Positions 1 to 7,929 are shown, counted from the first letter of the stretch. The stretch is 8,977 nucleotides of DNA from JAGXQV01 sp964527565 (GCA_964527565.1 CAZGOY010000073.1:1-8977), one strand, 5' to 3'. Notes: a model not told the origin generated them from the sequence alone. Translations and numbers: made by a program.

Positions 1-90
1 GCGCCGCGCATCAAAAAACCGTCTGCCGAAATGGCGAAGTCCGACAGGCTGCTAGCTGAAGCTCAAGCGCAAGACACCACAGAACAATAA
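1..90 (+). CDS. C-terminal end of an unidentified protein (partial, cut by window edge)
   Basis: Frame 1 is open from the first base to a TAA at 88-90 and encodes 29 residues, ending AQAQDTTEQ. The tail is hydrophilic and rich in Ala, Lys and Gln, as flexible C-termini often are. I recognise no motif. The stop lies 23 bp before the ATG of the FliL-like gene, on the same strand and with no terminator-like hairpin between, so the two may be co-transcribed. With so few codons it could be a chance open frame. The tight spacing to the next gene is the main support. Confidence 0.45.
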   Translation, partial: APRIKKPSAEMAKSDRLLAEAQAQDTTEQ

Positions 91-113
91 CCCCAACAAC
101 GAGGAATCGGGCC

Positions 114-512
114 ATGAAAAAATCTCTGCTTGCAACCCTGTTCGCCGCTCTGCTATTGGCTATTACAGCGGTTCATGCCGCCAGTGACGGCGGCAAAGGC
201 GGCGGCCCCCTGTACTCGAAGCTGGGCACTTTTACGGTCAACCTGCAGGAAATCAGCGAGTACATGCAGGTCGATATTTCCGTCAAGATGCCCAATGCGG
301 AATTACTGCAAGCCATCAAAACCTATCATCCCTTCATCCGGCATGAGCTGATTCTGTTGCTCAGTTCACAAAATTCCGAACAACTGTCCAGTGTCGCCGG
401 CAAGCAGAAACTGCTGGAGCAAACCAAGGCCACCATCAACAAGGCCTTGAAGCGGGATGAAAAAGACGGGGTCAGCGAAGTGCTGTTCGAATCCTTCGTC
501 ATCCAGCAATAA
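114..512 (+). CDS. FliL-family protein with an N-terminal signal peptide
   Basis: This is a 132-residue protein. Residues 1-22 form a classic export signal: MKK, a hydrophobic core LLATLFAALLLAITAV, then HA before ASDGG, so signal peptidase I cleavage after A22 is plausible. The remainder matches the FliL periplasmic domain. It has a short Gly-rich linker, then Y-SKLGTFTVNL (34-44), an amphipathic strand YMQVDISVKM (50-59), HPFIRHELILLLS (72-84), a 'QLSSVAGKQKLLEQ' helix (90-103) and the family's closing VLFESFVIQ. Known FliL proteins are inner-membrane, single-pass partners of the flagellar stator and basal body, usually about 150-180 residues with a short cytoplasmic N-terminus. This one lacks that cytoplasmic part and may be a released or lipid-free periplasmic form. 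A GAGGA ribosome site at 101-105, 8 nt before the ATG, supports the start. No flagellar gene is visible beside it, so a flagellar role is inferred from family only, and I give no symbol. Confidence 0.8.
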   Translation: MKKSLLATLFAALLLAITAVHAASDGGKGGGPLYSKLGTFTVNLQEISEYMQVDISVKMPNAELLQAIKTYHPFIRHELILLLSSQNSEQLSSVAGKQKLLEQTKATINKALKRDEKDGVSEVLFESFVIQQ

Positions 513-515
513 GGA

Positions 516-914
516 CTATTTTTTCAGGTAGGGCGCGTACTGTTTGTCCATGCCGAGAATATGCTTGACCAGCCAGTCGCTGATCAGAAAGCCGATCACC
601 TCTCTCCCCATTGACTCATGGGTCTGCTGATAATGGCGTTCAATTTCCTTTACCTTCCTGAGTAATTCCTGATGAACCGCCTGGTGCTCCGCCAATCCGG
701 GAAAGTGATGCGCCGCCATTTGCCGTTCTTCCTCGGCAAAGTGCGTATCGCAATAGGCGATCAACTCGCGGATGGTGGTTGAAATGATCTCCCGGCCCTT
801 CTTGGCGAACATGGCATCGTGCAGTTCATTAACGATGTTGAACATTTTCTGATGCTGTTGATCCAGCGTGGAATTATGAACCGAGTAGGACGCAGACCAA
901 TCGACAAATGACAT
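516..914 (-). CDS. Bacteriohemerythrin (single-domain O2-binding diiron protein)
   Basis: The 132-residue protein is a complete four-helix hemerythrin domain with no fused signalling module. All seven expected diiron ligands are present: H21 in DQQH, H58 and E62 in HFAEEE, H77 and H81 in EHQAVH, and H118 and D123 in KHILGMD. The N-terminal W6...Y10-V12 and D18-QQH pattern is typical of bacterial members. Such proteins bind O2 reversibly at a non-haem diiron site in the cytoplasm and act in oxygen storage, delivery or sensing, commonly in microaerophiles. The start is fixed by a GGGGAG ribosome site (920-925) 5 nt upstream. It converges on the FliL-like gene with only 3 bp between stop codons and no terminator hairpin there. 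It diverges from dapE across 129 bp. Its physiological partner cannot be seen. Confidence 0.93.
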   Translation of the reverse strand: MSFVDWSASYSVHNSTLDQQHQKMFNIVNELHDAMFAKKGREIISTTIRELIAYCDTHFAEEERQMAAHHFPGLAEHQAVHQELLRKVKEIERHYQQTHESMGREVIGFLISDWLVKHILGMDKQYAPYLKK

Positions 915-1043
915 TTTTTCTCCCCGGCCATTCAGGCCCGTTCTCTAGCAGCCGCGCGGCAAAACCGTTTACAATCGTCCCTGTCAGTGCTCTGCACAGT
1001 CCGCTCATTCTAGCACCGTAAAAACCCCTAAATAAACTGCTTA
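915..1043. other. Divergent intergenic spacer between the hemerythrin gene and dapE
   Basis: This 129-bp spacer must carry the promoters of both divergent genes. The hemerythrin ribosome site is at 920-925. A perfect 10-nt palindrome, GCCGCGCGGC, lies at 951-960. TACAAT at 970-975 on the plus strand resembles a -10 box for dapE but has no convincing -35 element 16-18 bp upstream, so I do not call a promoter. There is no clear ribosome site in front of the dapE ATG. Nothing else is recognisable. Confidence 0.5.
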
Positions 1044-2183
1044 ATGATCTACAACCGCACCCTTGAACTGGCCCAAGCCCTTATCGCCCGCCCCTCGCTC
1101 ACCCCGGACGACGGGGGCTGCCAGGATATTCTGGGTAGCCGTCTGGAAAAACTCGGCTTTACTATTGAAAAGATGCCCTTCAACGGCGTAGATAACCTCT
1201 GGGTACGGCGCGGCACCAGCGCGCCGCTGCTGTGCTTTGCCGGACACACCGACGTGGTTCCCAGCGGCCCGCTGGAACAATGGCAAAGCGCCCCCTTCGA
1301 CCCGCAGATTCGCGACGGCATGTTGTATGGGCGTGGCGCCGCCGACATGAAAACCTCGCTGGCGGCTTTCGTCACGGCCATCGAGGAATTCATCGCGGCC
1401 CATCCCGCCCACCCCGGCTCCATTGCCGTGCTGCTGACCTCGGACGAGGAAGGTATCGCCGTCGATGGCACGGCAAAAGTGGTGGAAGCGCTAAAGGCGC
1501 GCGGAACCGCACTGGAATACTGCATCGTCGGCGAACCCACCTGCGCCAGCCATCTGGGCGATACCATCAAGAACGGGCGGCGCGGCTCGCTTTCCGGTGC
1601 CCTGACGATAAAAGGCGTCCAGTGCCACATCGCCTACCCTCACCTCGGCAGAAACCCCATCCATCAAGCGGCGCCGGCCATCGCCGAACTGGCCGCCACC
1701 GTGTGGGACGATGGCAATGAATATTTCCCGCCCACCACCTGGCAGATTTCCAACATCCATGGCGGCACCGGCGCCACCAACGTGGTACCCGGACAGGTTG
1801 AAATCCTCTTCAACTTCCGTTTTTCCACCGCCAGCACAGTGGAAACCCTCATGGAGCGGGTGCATGGCATACTTGAGCGGCATGGCCTGGAGTATGATCT
1901 GGACTGGCTGCCCCCCTCGCCCCCCTACCTCACGCCGAAAGGTCCCCTGGTTGCCGCGATGAGCGCGGCAATCAAGACCGTCACCGGTGTCGAAGCGGAG
2001 CTGTCAACTTCCGGCGGCACCTCCGATGGGCGCTTTATTGCCACCATCTGCCCGCAGGTGCTGGAGTTCGGCCCGCTCAATGCGACCATCCACAAAATCA
2101 ATGAATGCGTGGCGCTGGCCGACATTGAACCGCTTAAAGACGTTTACCGCCTGACACTGGAAAATCTGCTGGTGAAAAAATGA
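1044..2183 (+). CDS. dapE: Succinyl-diaminopimelate desuccinylase
   Basis: DapE hydrolyses N-succinyl-L,L-2,6-diaminopimelate to L,L-diaminopimelate and succinate in the cytoplasm, supplying lysine and the peptidoglycan cross-linking residue. The 379-residue length is normal for this M20 dizinc peptidase. Visible landmarks are H68 and catalytic D70 in FAGHTDVVPSG, bridging D101 in GRGAADMK, catalytic E135 with metal ligand E136 in SDEEG, E164 in VGEPT, H195 in the dimerisation domain (GVQCH, where Gly is more usual than Cys194), and H350 in GPLNATIHK. The SGGTSDGRF motif (323-331) is also typical of DapE. The start aligns with the family's usual N-terminus, and an in-frame TAA at 1029-1031 excludes a longer protein. 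No good Shine-Dalgarno is visible, so the gene may start weakly or from a short leader. Its stop overlaps the prmB start by 4 nt (ATGA), which implies translational coupling. The dapE-prmB pairing is, as I recall, common in betaproteobacteria. Confidence 0.96.
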   Translation: MIYNRTLELAQALIARPSLTPDDGGCQDILGSRLEKLGFTIEKMPFNGVDNLWVRRGTSAPLLCFAGHTDVVPSGPLEQWQSAPFDPQIRDGMLYGRGAADMKTSLAAFVTAIEEFIAAHPAHPGSIAVLLTSDEEGIAVDGTAKVVEALKARGTALEYCIVGEPTCASHLGDTIKNGRRGSLSGALTIKGVQCHIAYPHLGRNPIHQAAPAIAELAATVWDDGNEYFPPTTWQISNIHGGTGATNVVPGQVEILFNFRFSTASTVETLMERVHGILERHGLEYDLDWLPPSPPYLTPKGPLVAAMSAAIKTVTGVEAELSTSGGTSDGRFIATICPQVLEFGPLNATIHKINECVALADIEPLKDVYRLTLENLLVKK

Positions 2184-3088
2184 CCTATATCGAAGCCCAG
2201 AAACACTTTACCACCGTGCGCGATCTACTGCGTTTCGCCGTCAGCCGCTTCAACGAAGCCAATCTGTTTTTCGGTCACGGCACCACCAACGCTTACGACG
2301 AGGCCGCCTATCTGGTCCTGCGCACCCTGCATTTACCGCCCGACCGCTTGGAGCCCTTCCTCGACGCCACCCTGCTGCCCAAGGAAACCGAACAGGTGCT
2401 GCAAATGCTGGAGCGCCGCGTCAAGGAACGCATTCCCGCCGCCTATCTGACCCATGAAGCCTGGCTGGGCGAATTCCGCTTTTACGTCGATGAGCGCGTC
2501 ATCGTGCCGCGCTCTTTCATCGCCGAGTTGCTGGAAGAACAATTCAGCCCGTGGATCGAAGAACCGGAGGCGCTGGAAAGCGCGCTGGATTTATGTACCG
2601 GGTCCGGCTGCCTCGCCATCCTGATGGGCATCCACTTTCCCAACGCGCTGGTCGACGCCGTGGATATTTCAGAGGATGCTCTCGCGGTCGCGCAACGCAA
2701 CGTGGCCGATTACGGCATGGTGGACCAGGTGCATCCGCTGCGTTCCGACATGTTCGCCGCGCTTGAGGGACGACGCTACGACCTCATCGTCAGCAACCCT
2801 CCTTACGTCAACGCCCCATCGATGCAGGCCCTGCCCGAGGAATACCATCACGAACCGGAACAGGCGCTGGCCAGCGGCGAGGACGGCCTCGACCACATCC
2901 GCGTAATCCTGCGCGAAGCCGCCGACCACCTGAACAAACGCGGCATCCTGGTAGTCGAGGCCGGCCACAACCTGGAAACCATCAGCGAGGCCTTTCCCCA
3001 CCTCGACTTCACCTGGCTGGAAACCCGCGCCGGTAACGAACACGTATTCCTGCTGACGCGGGAACAACTGCTGCACCAAAGCGCCTAG
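2180..3088 (+). CDS. prmB: Ribosomal protein L3 N5-glutamine methyltransferase
   Basis: PrmB transfers a methyl group from S-adenosylmethionine to a glutamine side chain of ribosomal protein L3 during 50S assembly. The 302-residue protein has the N-terminal helical domain (about 1-100), then VPRSFIAELLEEQF (109-122), the form of this segment that separates PrmB from the release-factor enzyme PrmC. The SAM-binding motif I is DLCTGSGCLA (137-146), an acidic DAVDIS follows (159-164), and the catalytic NPPY sits at 206-209. GNEHVFLL near the end also fits. The ATG lies inside the dapE stop (ATGA), and the GGTGA just upstream can act as a weak ribosome site. The stop codon shares CTAG with the opposing rluB stop, so the two transcripts must overlap at their 3' ends. 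PrmC is the main alternative, but the VPRSFIAELL segment argues against it. Confidence 0.94.
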   Translation: MTYIEAQKHFTTVRDLLRFAVSRFNEANLFFGHGTTNAYDEAAYLVLRTLHLPPDRLEPFLDATLLPKETEQVLQMLERRVKERIPAAYLTHEAWLGEFRFYVDERVIVPRSFIAELLEEQFSPWIEEPEALESALDLCTGSGCLAILMGIHFPNALVDAVDISEDALAVAQRNVADYGMVDQVHPLRSDMFAALEGRRYDLIVSNPPYVNAPSMQALPEEYHHEPEQALASGEDGLDHIRVILREAADHLNKRGILVVEAGHNLETISEAFPHLDFTWLETRAGNEHVFLLTREQLLHQSA

Positions 3089-4098
3089 CGCGGCGCCTTC
3101 GGCATTCTTTTCGGCCTCGGAGCGGCAGCGGGCTTGGGTGTCTCGACACGCGACGTGCTGCGCAGGCGCTCCTTGTCGGGGCGGGTGTTGTCCCAGCGGG
3201 GGATCGGAATACCGGCCCATTTAAGGATGTGCACCACGTCTTCCGAACCCAGCTCGACCCACTGACCGCGCTTCAAGCGCGTCGGCAGGTTGATGGCACC
3301 GAAGCGCACGCGCATCAGGCGGCTGACCATCATCCCGACGGCTTCAAACAGGCGGCGCACCTCGCGGTTGCGTCCTTCCCGGATAATGATGCGATACCAG
3401 TGATTGGAGCCTTCCCCCCCCTGCTCCATGATGGCGTCGAACTTGGCGAAACCGTCTTCCAGTTCGATGCCCGATTTTAGTTGGGCAATCTGTTCCGCGC
3501 TCAATTCGCCGAGCAGGCGCACCGCATATTCTCGCTCGACTTCGAAGCGCGGATGAGTCAGGCGGTTGGCGAGTTCTCCCGAGGTGGTGAAAATCAGCAG
3601 GCCGCTGGTATTGAAATCCAGGCGCCCCACCGCCACCCACCAGGAAGACGCCAGGATAGGGATGCGGTCGAATACGCTGGTGCGGCCTTCCGGGTCGTCA
3701 CGGCTGACGATTTCCCCCTCCGGCTTGTGATACAGCATCACGCGCGGCAAGCGGTCGGCACTGCGCAGCTTGAGCGCGCGCCCGTTGGCACGGATATTGT
3801 CGTCGGGAGAAACGCGCATGCCGAGTTCGGCCACCTGGCCGTTGACCGTGACGCGCCCGCTCTGGATCAGCGCCTCCATGTCGCGTCGCGAGCCCAAGCC
3901 CGCTTGGGCGAGAATTTTTTGCAGTTTCTGGGTGCCGTCCGCTACACGCGGCGTTTCCTCGCCCGCTTCAATATCCTCGTCGGCGGCGGGTTCCTGCCAG
4001 TCTTCAACAATCTCGTTTCCTGCAGGAGCCGCTCGACGACGCGGGCTTCTGGTCGATGGGGTGCTTGCTGGGGGTTTTCCGGCGGGTTTTCTTGGCAT
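3085..4098 (-). CDS. rluB: 23S rRNA pseudouridine synthase, RluB type
   Basis: This RsuA-family enzyme isomerises a uridine in 23S rRNA to pseudouridine (U2605 in E. coli, helix 93, for RluB). In the 337-residue protein, a basic, low-complexity N-terminus (1-50) precedes an S4 RNA-binding domain at about 56-103 (KLQKILAQAGLGSRRDMEALI). The catalytic domain starts at LYHKPEG (122-128), has the nucleophile D161 in GRLDFNTSGLL, and carries EGRNREVRRLFE (241-252). The C-terminus (305-337) is a disordered, Lys/Arg/Pro-rich tail of the kind seen in RluB rather than RsuA or RluE. The scpB stop ends 3 bp before the ATG, with AAGGA inside scpB as ribosome site, so it closes the lon-scpA-scpB-rluB run. 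The scpAB-rluB order is a familiar one and supports the assignment. The exact target uridine is inferred from family only. Confidence 0.92.
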   Translation of the reverse strand: MPRKPAGKPPASTPSTRSPRRRAAPAGNEIVEDWQEPAADEDIEAGEETPRVADGTQKLQKILAQAGLGSRRDMEALIQSGRVTVNGQVAELGMRVSPDDNIRANGRALKLRSADRLPRVMLYHKPEGEIVSRDDPEGRTSVFDRIPILASSWWVAVGRLDFNTSGLLIFTTSGELANRLTHPRFEVEREYAVRLLGELSAEQIAQLKSGIELEDGFAKFDAIMEQGGEGSNHWYRIIIREGRNREVRRLFEAVGMMVSRLMRVRFGAINLPTRLKRGQWVELGSEDVVHILKWAGIPIPRWDNTRPDKERLRSTSRVETPKPAAAPRPKRMPKAPR

Positions 4099-4101
4099 GA
4101 T

Positions 4102-4668
4102 TCAGCTTTCCTTGGGTTCGTGTAAGGTTTCCAGCACCGCGCTCATTTCCCCGACATTTTCCGGTGCCGGCAATTCCTGGAGCGAGCGCAGGCCGAGATC
4201 GTCGAGAAACTGCCTGGTGGTGGCGTACAGCGCCGGGTGTCCCGGTACCTCGCGATGGCCGATGGCGTCGATCCAACCGCGCGACTCCAGGGTCTTGACC
4301 ACCTGGGTGCTGACGGTCACGCCGCGGATTTCCTCAATGTCGCCGCGCGTGACCGGTTGGCGGTAGGCGATAATCGCCAGGGTTTCCATCACGGCACGCG
4401 AATAGCGCGGCGGTTTTTCCGGGCTGAGACGTTCGATGTAACGCTGGTATTCCGGCCGCGCCTGAAAACGCCAGCCGCTGGCGACGTTCACCAGCTCGAC
4501 GCCGCGCCCGCCCCAGTCGGCGCGCAATTCTTCCAGCAGTTTGCGCAGAATTTCACTCGACAGCTCGACGTCGAAGAGTTTTTTCAACTGGTGCAGGGAC
4601 AGCGCCTCGCCGCTCGTCAGCAAAGCGGTTTCCAGTATCAGTTTGACTTCACCCGGATTGGATTTCAT
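4102..4668 (-). CDS. scpB: Segregation and condensation protein B
   Basis: ScpB is the winged-helix partner that dimerises and binds ScpA in the SMC-ScpAB condensin, which compacts and segregates the chromosome. I place the start at the ATG at 4666-4668, giving 188 residues beginning MKSNPGEVKL. The open frame runs further upstream to 4944, but that extension lies over scpA coding sequence and looks nothing like ScpB. With this start the ATG overlaps the scpA TGA by 4 nt (ATGA). Family landmarks are the N-terminal ILETALLTSGEALS (11-24), which mirrors other ScpBs, GWRFQARPEY (65-74), and the signature ETLAIIAYRQPVTRGDIEEIRG (95-116), followed by the second winged helix with LESRGWI and LYATT. 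The acidic tail (160-188) is poorly conserved. Translational coupling to scpA is likely, which would fit a fixed ratio of the two subunits. Confidence 0.95.
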   Translation of the reverse strand: MKSNPGEVKLILETALLTSGEALSLHQLKKLFDVELSSEILRKLLEELRADWGGRGVELVNVASGWRFQARPEYQRYIERLSPEKPPRYSRAVMETLAIIAYRQPVTRGDIEEIRGVTVSTQVVKTLESRGWIDAIGHREVPGHPALYATTRQFLDDLGLRSLQELPAPENVGEMSAVLETLHEPKES

Positions 4669-5480
4669 TCGGATTCCGCATAGGCGAGTTTGACATAAAT
4701 CGGCGCAAACGGCGCCTGCTGGCTGATTTCCACCAGTTTTTCGCGCGCCAGTTCCAGGATGGCGAGAAAACTCACCACCATCTCCGGCACCCCGCGCAGG
4801 GAATCGAACAAGCTGGAAAACTCCGTAAACACCCCGCCTTGCAAGGCGCGCAGAATACGGCTCATGTGCTCGCGCACCGACAATTCCTCGCGGCTCACCT
4901 TGTGGTGGCGCGTCACGCTGATGCGCCGCACCACCGCCAGCCATGCCGCGCGCAGATCATCCACATCAACCTCCGGCAGGCGCTTTACCGCCGTCTGCTC
5001 CAGCCACACCGTCACCAGGGTGAAATCGCGCCCGGCCAGCGGCAACTCGTCCAGCTTGCGCGCCGCCACTTTCATTTGCTCGTATTCCAGCAGGCGCCGC
5101 ACCAGTTCGGCTCGCGGGTCGGCTTCTTCCGCCCCCAGTGCAAGCGGCTTGGGCAGCAGCATGCGCGACTTGATCTCGATCAGCATGGCCGCCATCACCA
5201 GGTATTCGGCGGCCAGTTCAAGCTGTTTCACGCGCATCAGCTCGACGTAGGCCATGTACTGGCGCGTCACCTCCGCCATCGGAATGTTGAGCACGTCGAG
5301 ATTCTGGCGGCGGATCAGATACAGCAGCAGGTCGAGCGGCCCTTCGAAAGCCTCCAGGAACACCTCCAGCGCCTCGGGCGGGATGTACAAATCCTTGGGC
5401 ATCTCGGCCAGCGGTTCACCATAGAGGCGGGCGACTGGCGCGGGTGCTTCGGTGTCCGGGGCGGCTGCGAGCTCACTCAT
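4665..5480 (-). CDS. scpA: Segregation and condensation protein A (kleisin)
   Basis: ScpA is the kleisin that bridges the SMC ATPase heads and binds an ScpB dimer. The 271-residue protein has a variable Ala/Pro-rich N-terminus (1-35) and then the diagnostic FEGPLDLLLYLIRRQNLDVL (45-64), which is the SMC-neck-binding helix region, followed by NIPMAEVTRQYMAYVE. A long helical middle includes AAEYLVMAAMLIEIKSRMLL (90-109). The C-terminal winged helix, about 195-271, contains VSFLAILELAREKLVEISQ. The ATG lies 11 bp after the lon stop and the ribosome site is weak, so expression probably depends on read-through from lon. No smc gene is in the window, so the ATPase partner is assumed to be elsewhere. 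The protein is slightly longer than Gram-positive ScpA because of the N-terminal extension. Confidence 0.96.
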   Translation of the reverse strand: MSELAAAPDTEAPAPVARLYGEPLAEMPKDLYIPPEALEVFLEAFEGPLDLLLYLIRRQNLDVLNIPMAEVTRQYMAYVELMRVKQLELAAEYLVMAAMLIEIKSRMLLPKPLALGAEEADPRAELVRRLLEYEQMKVAARKLDELPLAGRDFTLVTVWLEQTAVKRLPEVDVDDLRAAWLAVVRRISVTRHHKVSREELSVREHMSRILRALQGGVFTEFSSLFDSLRGVPEMVVSFLAILELAREKLVEISQQAPFAPIYVKLAYAESE

Positions 5481-5491
5481 TGGCTTTTGCT

Positions 5492-7894
5492 TTACGCGAA
5501 GACAATCTTAACCACATCCTTGAACTGGCGCACGAAATGCACCGTCAAGCCATCGCGGATATAGTCGGGCAATTCGTCGAAATCGCGCCGGTTGGCTTCC
5601 GGGAAAATCAGTTCCATCACCTTGATGCGCCGTGCGGCGATCACTTTTTCGCGCAGGCCGCCGATGGGCAGCACTTCGCCGGTCAGGGTCAGTTCGCCGG
5701 TCATCGCCAGGGGGCGGGTCACCTTTTCGTTGCGCGCCAGCGACAGCAGGGCAACCGCCATGGTAATGCCCGCGCTCGGCCCGTCCTTGGGGGTGGCGCC
5801 CTCCGGGACGTGCAGATGCACGAAGGCTTCGTCAAAGAAGGTCGGGTTGCCCTTGTAGGGTTTCAGGTGCGAGGCGATGTAACTGTAGGCGATCTCCGCC
5901 GATTCCTTCATCACGTCGCCCAACTGGCCGGTGAGCTTGAAACCGCGGTTCTTGGTATGCACCAGCGTAGCCTCGATGGACAGCGTGGCGCCGCCCATCG
6001 CCGTCCACGCCAGACCGGTAACCACACCCACGCCGGTAAGCGGCCTTTCCGGCAGAAAACGCGGCTTGCCGAGATATTCTTCGACATGCTGGACACTCAA
6101 GTGATCCGGGCATTCCCCATCGTTGACGCGCTTCACCACCACCTTACGCACCATGCGCCCCAACTGCTTTTCCAGGTTGCGCACGCCGGATTCGCGCGCA
6201 TAGCCCTCGATCACCTGGCGTAGTGCGGCTTCGGTGATGCTCAGGTCGCCGCGCGCCATGCCGACCTTCTTCAACTGCTTGGGCCACAGGTGATGCCGGG
6301 CGATCTGTACTTTTTCCGCCGTGATGTAACCGGACAGGCGGATCACCTCCATGCGGTCGAGCAACGCGCCGGGAATGGTGTCGAGCTGGTTGGCGGTGCA
6401 CACGAACAGCACCTTGGAAAGATCGAAGCGCACGTCCAGATAATGGTCGAGAAAATCCACGTTCTGCTCGGGGTCAAGCACCTCCAGCAAGGCCGAGGCC
6501 GGATCGCCGTGGTAGGAGGCGCCGATCTTGTCGATCTCGTCGAGCATGATGACCGGATTGGCGACGCCGCAATCCTTGATCGCCTGGACGAACTTGCCCG
6601 GCATGGCGCCGATGTAGGTACGGCGATGCCCCTTGATCTCGGCTTCGTCACGCATGCCGCCCAGGCTGAAGCGATAGAACTGGCGCCCCAGCGCGCTGGC
6701 GATGGAACGCCCGATGGAAGTCTTGCCCACGCCCGGCGGGCCGACCAGCAACAGGATGGAACCGGCGATTTCCCCTTTCAGCGCGCCCACCGCGAGAAAC
6801 TCGATGATGCGTTCCTTCACGTCGTCGAGGCCGTCATGGTCATGGTCGAGAATCTTGCGCGCGCGCTTCAGGTCGAGCTTGTCCTTGGAATACTTGCCCC
6901 ACGGCAGTTGCGTCAGCCAATCCAGGTAATTGCGCGTCACGGCATATTCCGAGGAGCCGGATTCCAGCATGGCGAGCTTGTCCATTTCCTCGTCGATGCG
7001 TTTTTTCGGGCCGACCGGCGGTTTGAGTTTCGCCAGCCGCTCGCGAAAACGCTCCAGGTCGGCGGTGCGGTCGTCCTTGGCGATGCCCAATTCCTTCTGG
7101 ATTTCCTTCAACTGTTCGCGCAGGAAAAACTCGCGCTGGCGCGAACTGATTTTCTGCTCCACCTGGGTGCGGATCTGCGATTGCAGCCTGGCGACATCGA
7201 GTTCCTTCTTGATGAGCACCAGCACCTTTTCCATGCGCTTACGCACGCTGAAGGCTTCCAGCACCTTCTGCAAGTCTTCCTTGGTGGCGGTGGTCAGCGA
7301 GGCGGCGAAATCCGCCAGAATCGACGGCTCGTTGGGGCTGAAGCGGTTGAGGAAGAACTTGAGTTCCTCGCTGTACAGGGGATTGAGCGGGATCAGGTCC
7401 TTGATGGTGTTGATGATGGCCATGGCGTAGGCCTTCATCTCGTCCTCGTTGCGCGACATCGGCTCCGGCGGATACTCGACCTCGGCCTGGTAGGGCGGCG
7501 CGTGGGAAATCCATTTGACGACGCGAAAACGCGCCTGCCCCTCGGCGATGAACTGTATCTTGCCGTCCGTGCGCACCGGGTGGTGCATGTTCACCACCGT
7601 GCCGACGGAATAGAAATCTCCCGGCTTGACGTCATCGGCGTGATCGGGTTTGGCGAGTATCAAGCCCACCATCTTGTCCGAGGTATCGCCGATTTTTTTC
7701 ACCGTTTCCAGCCACGGCTTCTCGTTCATCAACAGCGGCAAGGTCTGCGCCGGAAAAAACGGCTTTTCAGTCAGCGGCAACAGGTACAGCGTGTTCGGCA
7801 GGGAACGGGAAGCAACGGCATGCCCCGGCGTTCCGCTCCCCTCGCTGTCTTTGGAAGAAAGCAATTCGCCTTCGAGTGGATGTTGGTCTGGCAT
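5492..7894 (-). CDS. Lon-type ATP-dependent serine protease, probably the AsrA-like sub-family
   Basis: This cytoplasmic AAA+ protease of 800 residues degrades misfolded and regulatory proteins. About 32 non-conserved residues precede the Lon substrate-binding domain (roughly 35-235), which is followed by a coiled-coil stretch (about 240-310). Then come the ATPase with Walker A GPPGVGKTS (385-393), Walker B VIMLDE (448-453) and a likely arginine finger at R514. The protease domain has catalytic S707 in PKDGPSAG and K750 in GGLREK. The N-terminal segment LPLTEKPFFPAQTLPLLMNE differs from the usual LPLRDVVVYPHMV of the main Lon. From memory it matches the Pseudomonas Lon homologue AsrA, so I withhold the symbol lon although 'lon' is used as shorthand here. 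An in-frame TAG upstream and the family alignment fix the ATG; the ribosome site is weak. It heads the run into scpA and sits behind a sigma-32-like promoter. All catalytic residues are intact. Confidence 0.95.
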   Translation of the reverse strand: MPDQHPLEGELLSSKDSEGSGTPGHAVASRSLPNTLYLLPLTEKPFFPAQTLPLLMNEKPWLETVKKIGDTSDKMVGLILAKPDHADDVKPGDFYSVGTVVNMHHPVRTDGKIQFIAEGQARFRVVKWISHAPPYQAEVEYPPEPMSRNEDEMKAYAMAIINTIKDLIPLNPLYSEELKFFLNRFSPNEPSILADFAASLTTATKEDLQKVLEAFSVRKRMEKVLVLIKKELDVARLQSQIRTQVEQKISSRQREFFLREQLKEIQKELGIAKDDRTADLERFRERLAKLKPPVGPKKRIDEEMDKLAMLESGSSEYAVTRNYLDWLTQLPWGKYSKDKLDLKRARKILDHDHDGLDDVKERIIEFLAVGALKGEIAGSILLLVGPPGVGKTSIGRSIASALGRQFYRFSLGGMRDEAEIKGHRRTYIGAMPGKFVQAIKDCGVANPVIMLDEIDKIGASYHGDPASALLEVLDPEQNVDFLDHYLDVRFDLSKVLFVCTANQLDTIPGALLDRMEVIRLSGYITAEKVQIARHHLWPKQLKKVGMARGDLSITEAALRQVIEGYARESGVRNLEKQLGRMVRKVVVKRVNDGECPDHLSVQHVEEYLGKPRFLPERPLTGVGVVTGLAWTAMGGATLSIEATLVHTKNRGFKLTGQLGDVMKESAEIAYSYIASHLKPYKGNPTFFDEAFVHLHVPEGATPKDGPSAGITMAVALLSLARNEKVTRPLAMTGELTLTGEVLPIGGLREKVIAARRIKVMELIFPEANRRDFDELPDYIRDGLTVHFVRQFKDVVKIVFA

Positions 7895-7929
7895 GGTGGG
7901 CTTTTCTATTGAGGTGGTGTGTTACTGGA

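Noticed and set aside
512..516. Bidirectional terminator between the FliL-like and hemerythrin genes
   Set aside because: Only 3 bp separate the stops, and I found no inverted repeat spanning them, although a run of six T lies just inside the hemerythrin end.
965..1000. Possible sigma-70 promoter for dapE (TTTACA or TACAAT)
   Set aside because: TTTACA lacks a -10 box at the right distance, and TACAAT lacks a -35 element 16-18 bp upstream. Neither is convincing alone.
4669..4944. N-terminal extension of the scpB reading frame
   Set aside because: The 92 extra residues lie over scpA coding sequence and are Gly/Ala/Arg-rich without ScpB similarity. The ATG at 4668 matches the family start and overlaps the scpA stop as ATGA.
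6290..7912. 540-codon open frame on the plus strand, antisense to the Lon-type protease
   Set aside because: The opposite strand carries a complete Lon with every catalytic residue. The antisense product is rich in His, Arg, Gln and Leu with no recognisable domain, as expected for a mirror frame of GC-rich coding DNA.
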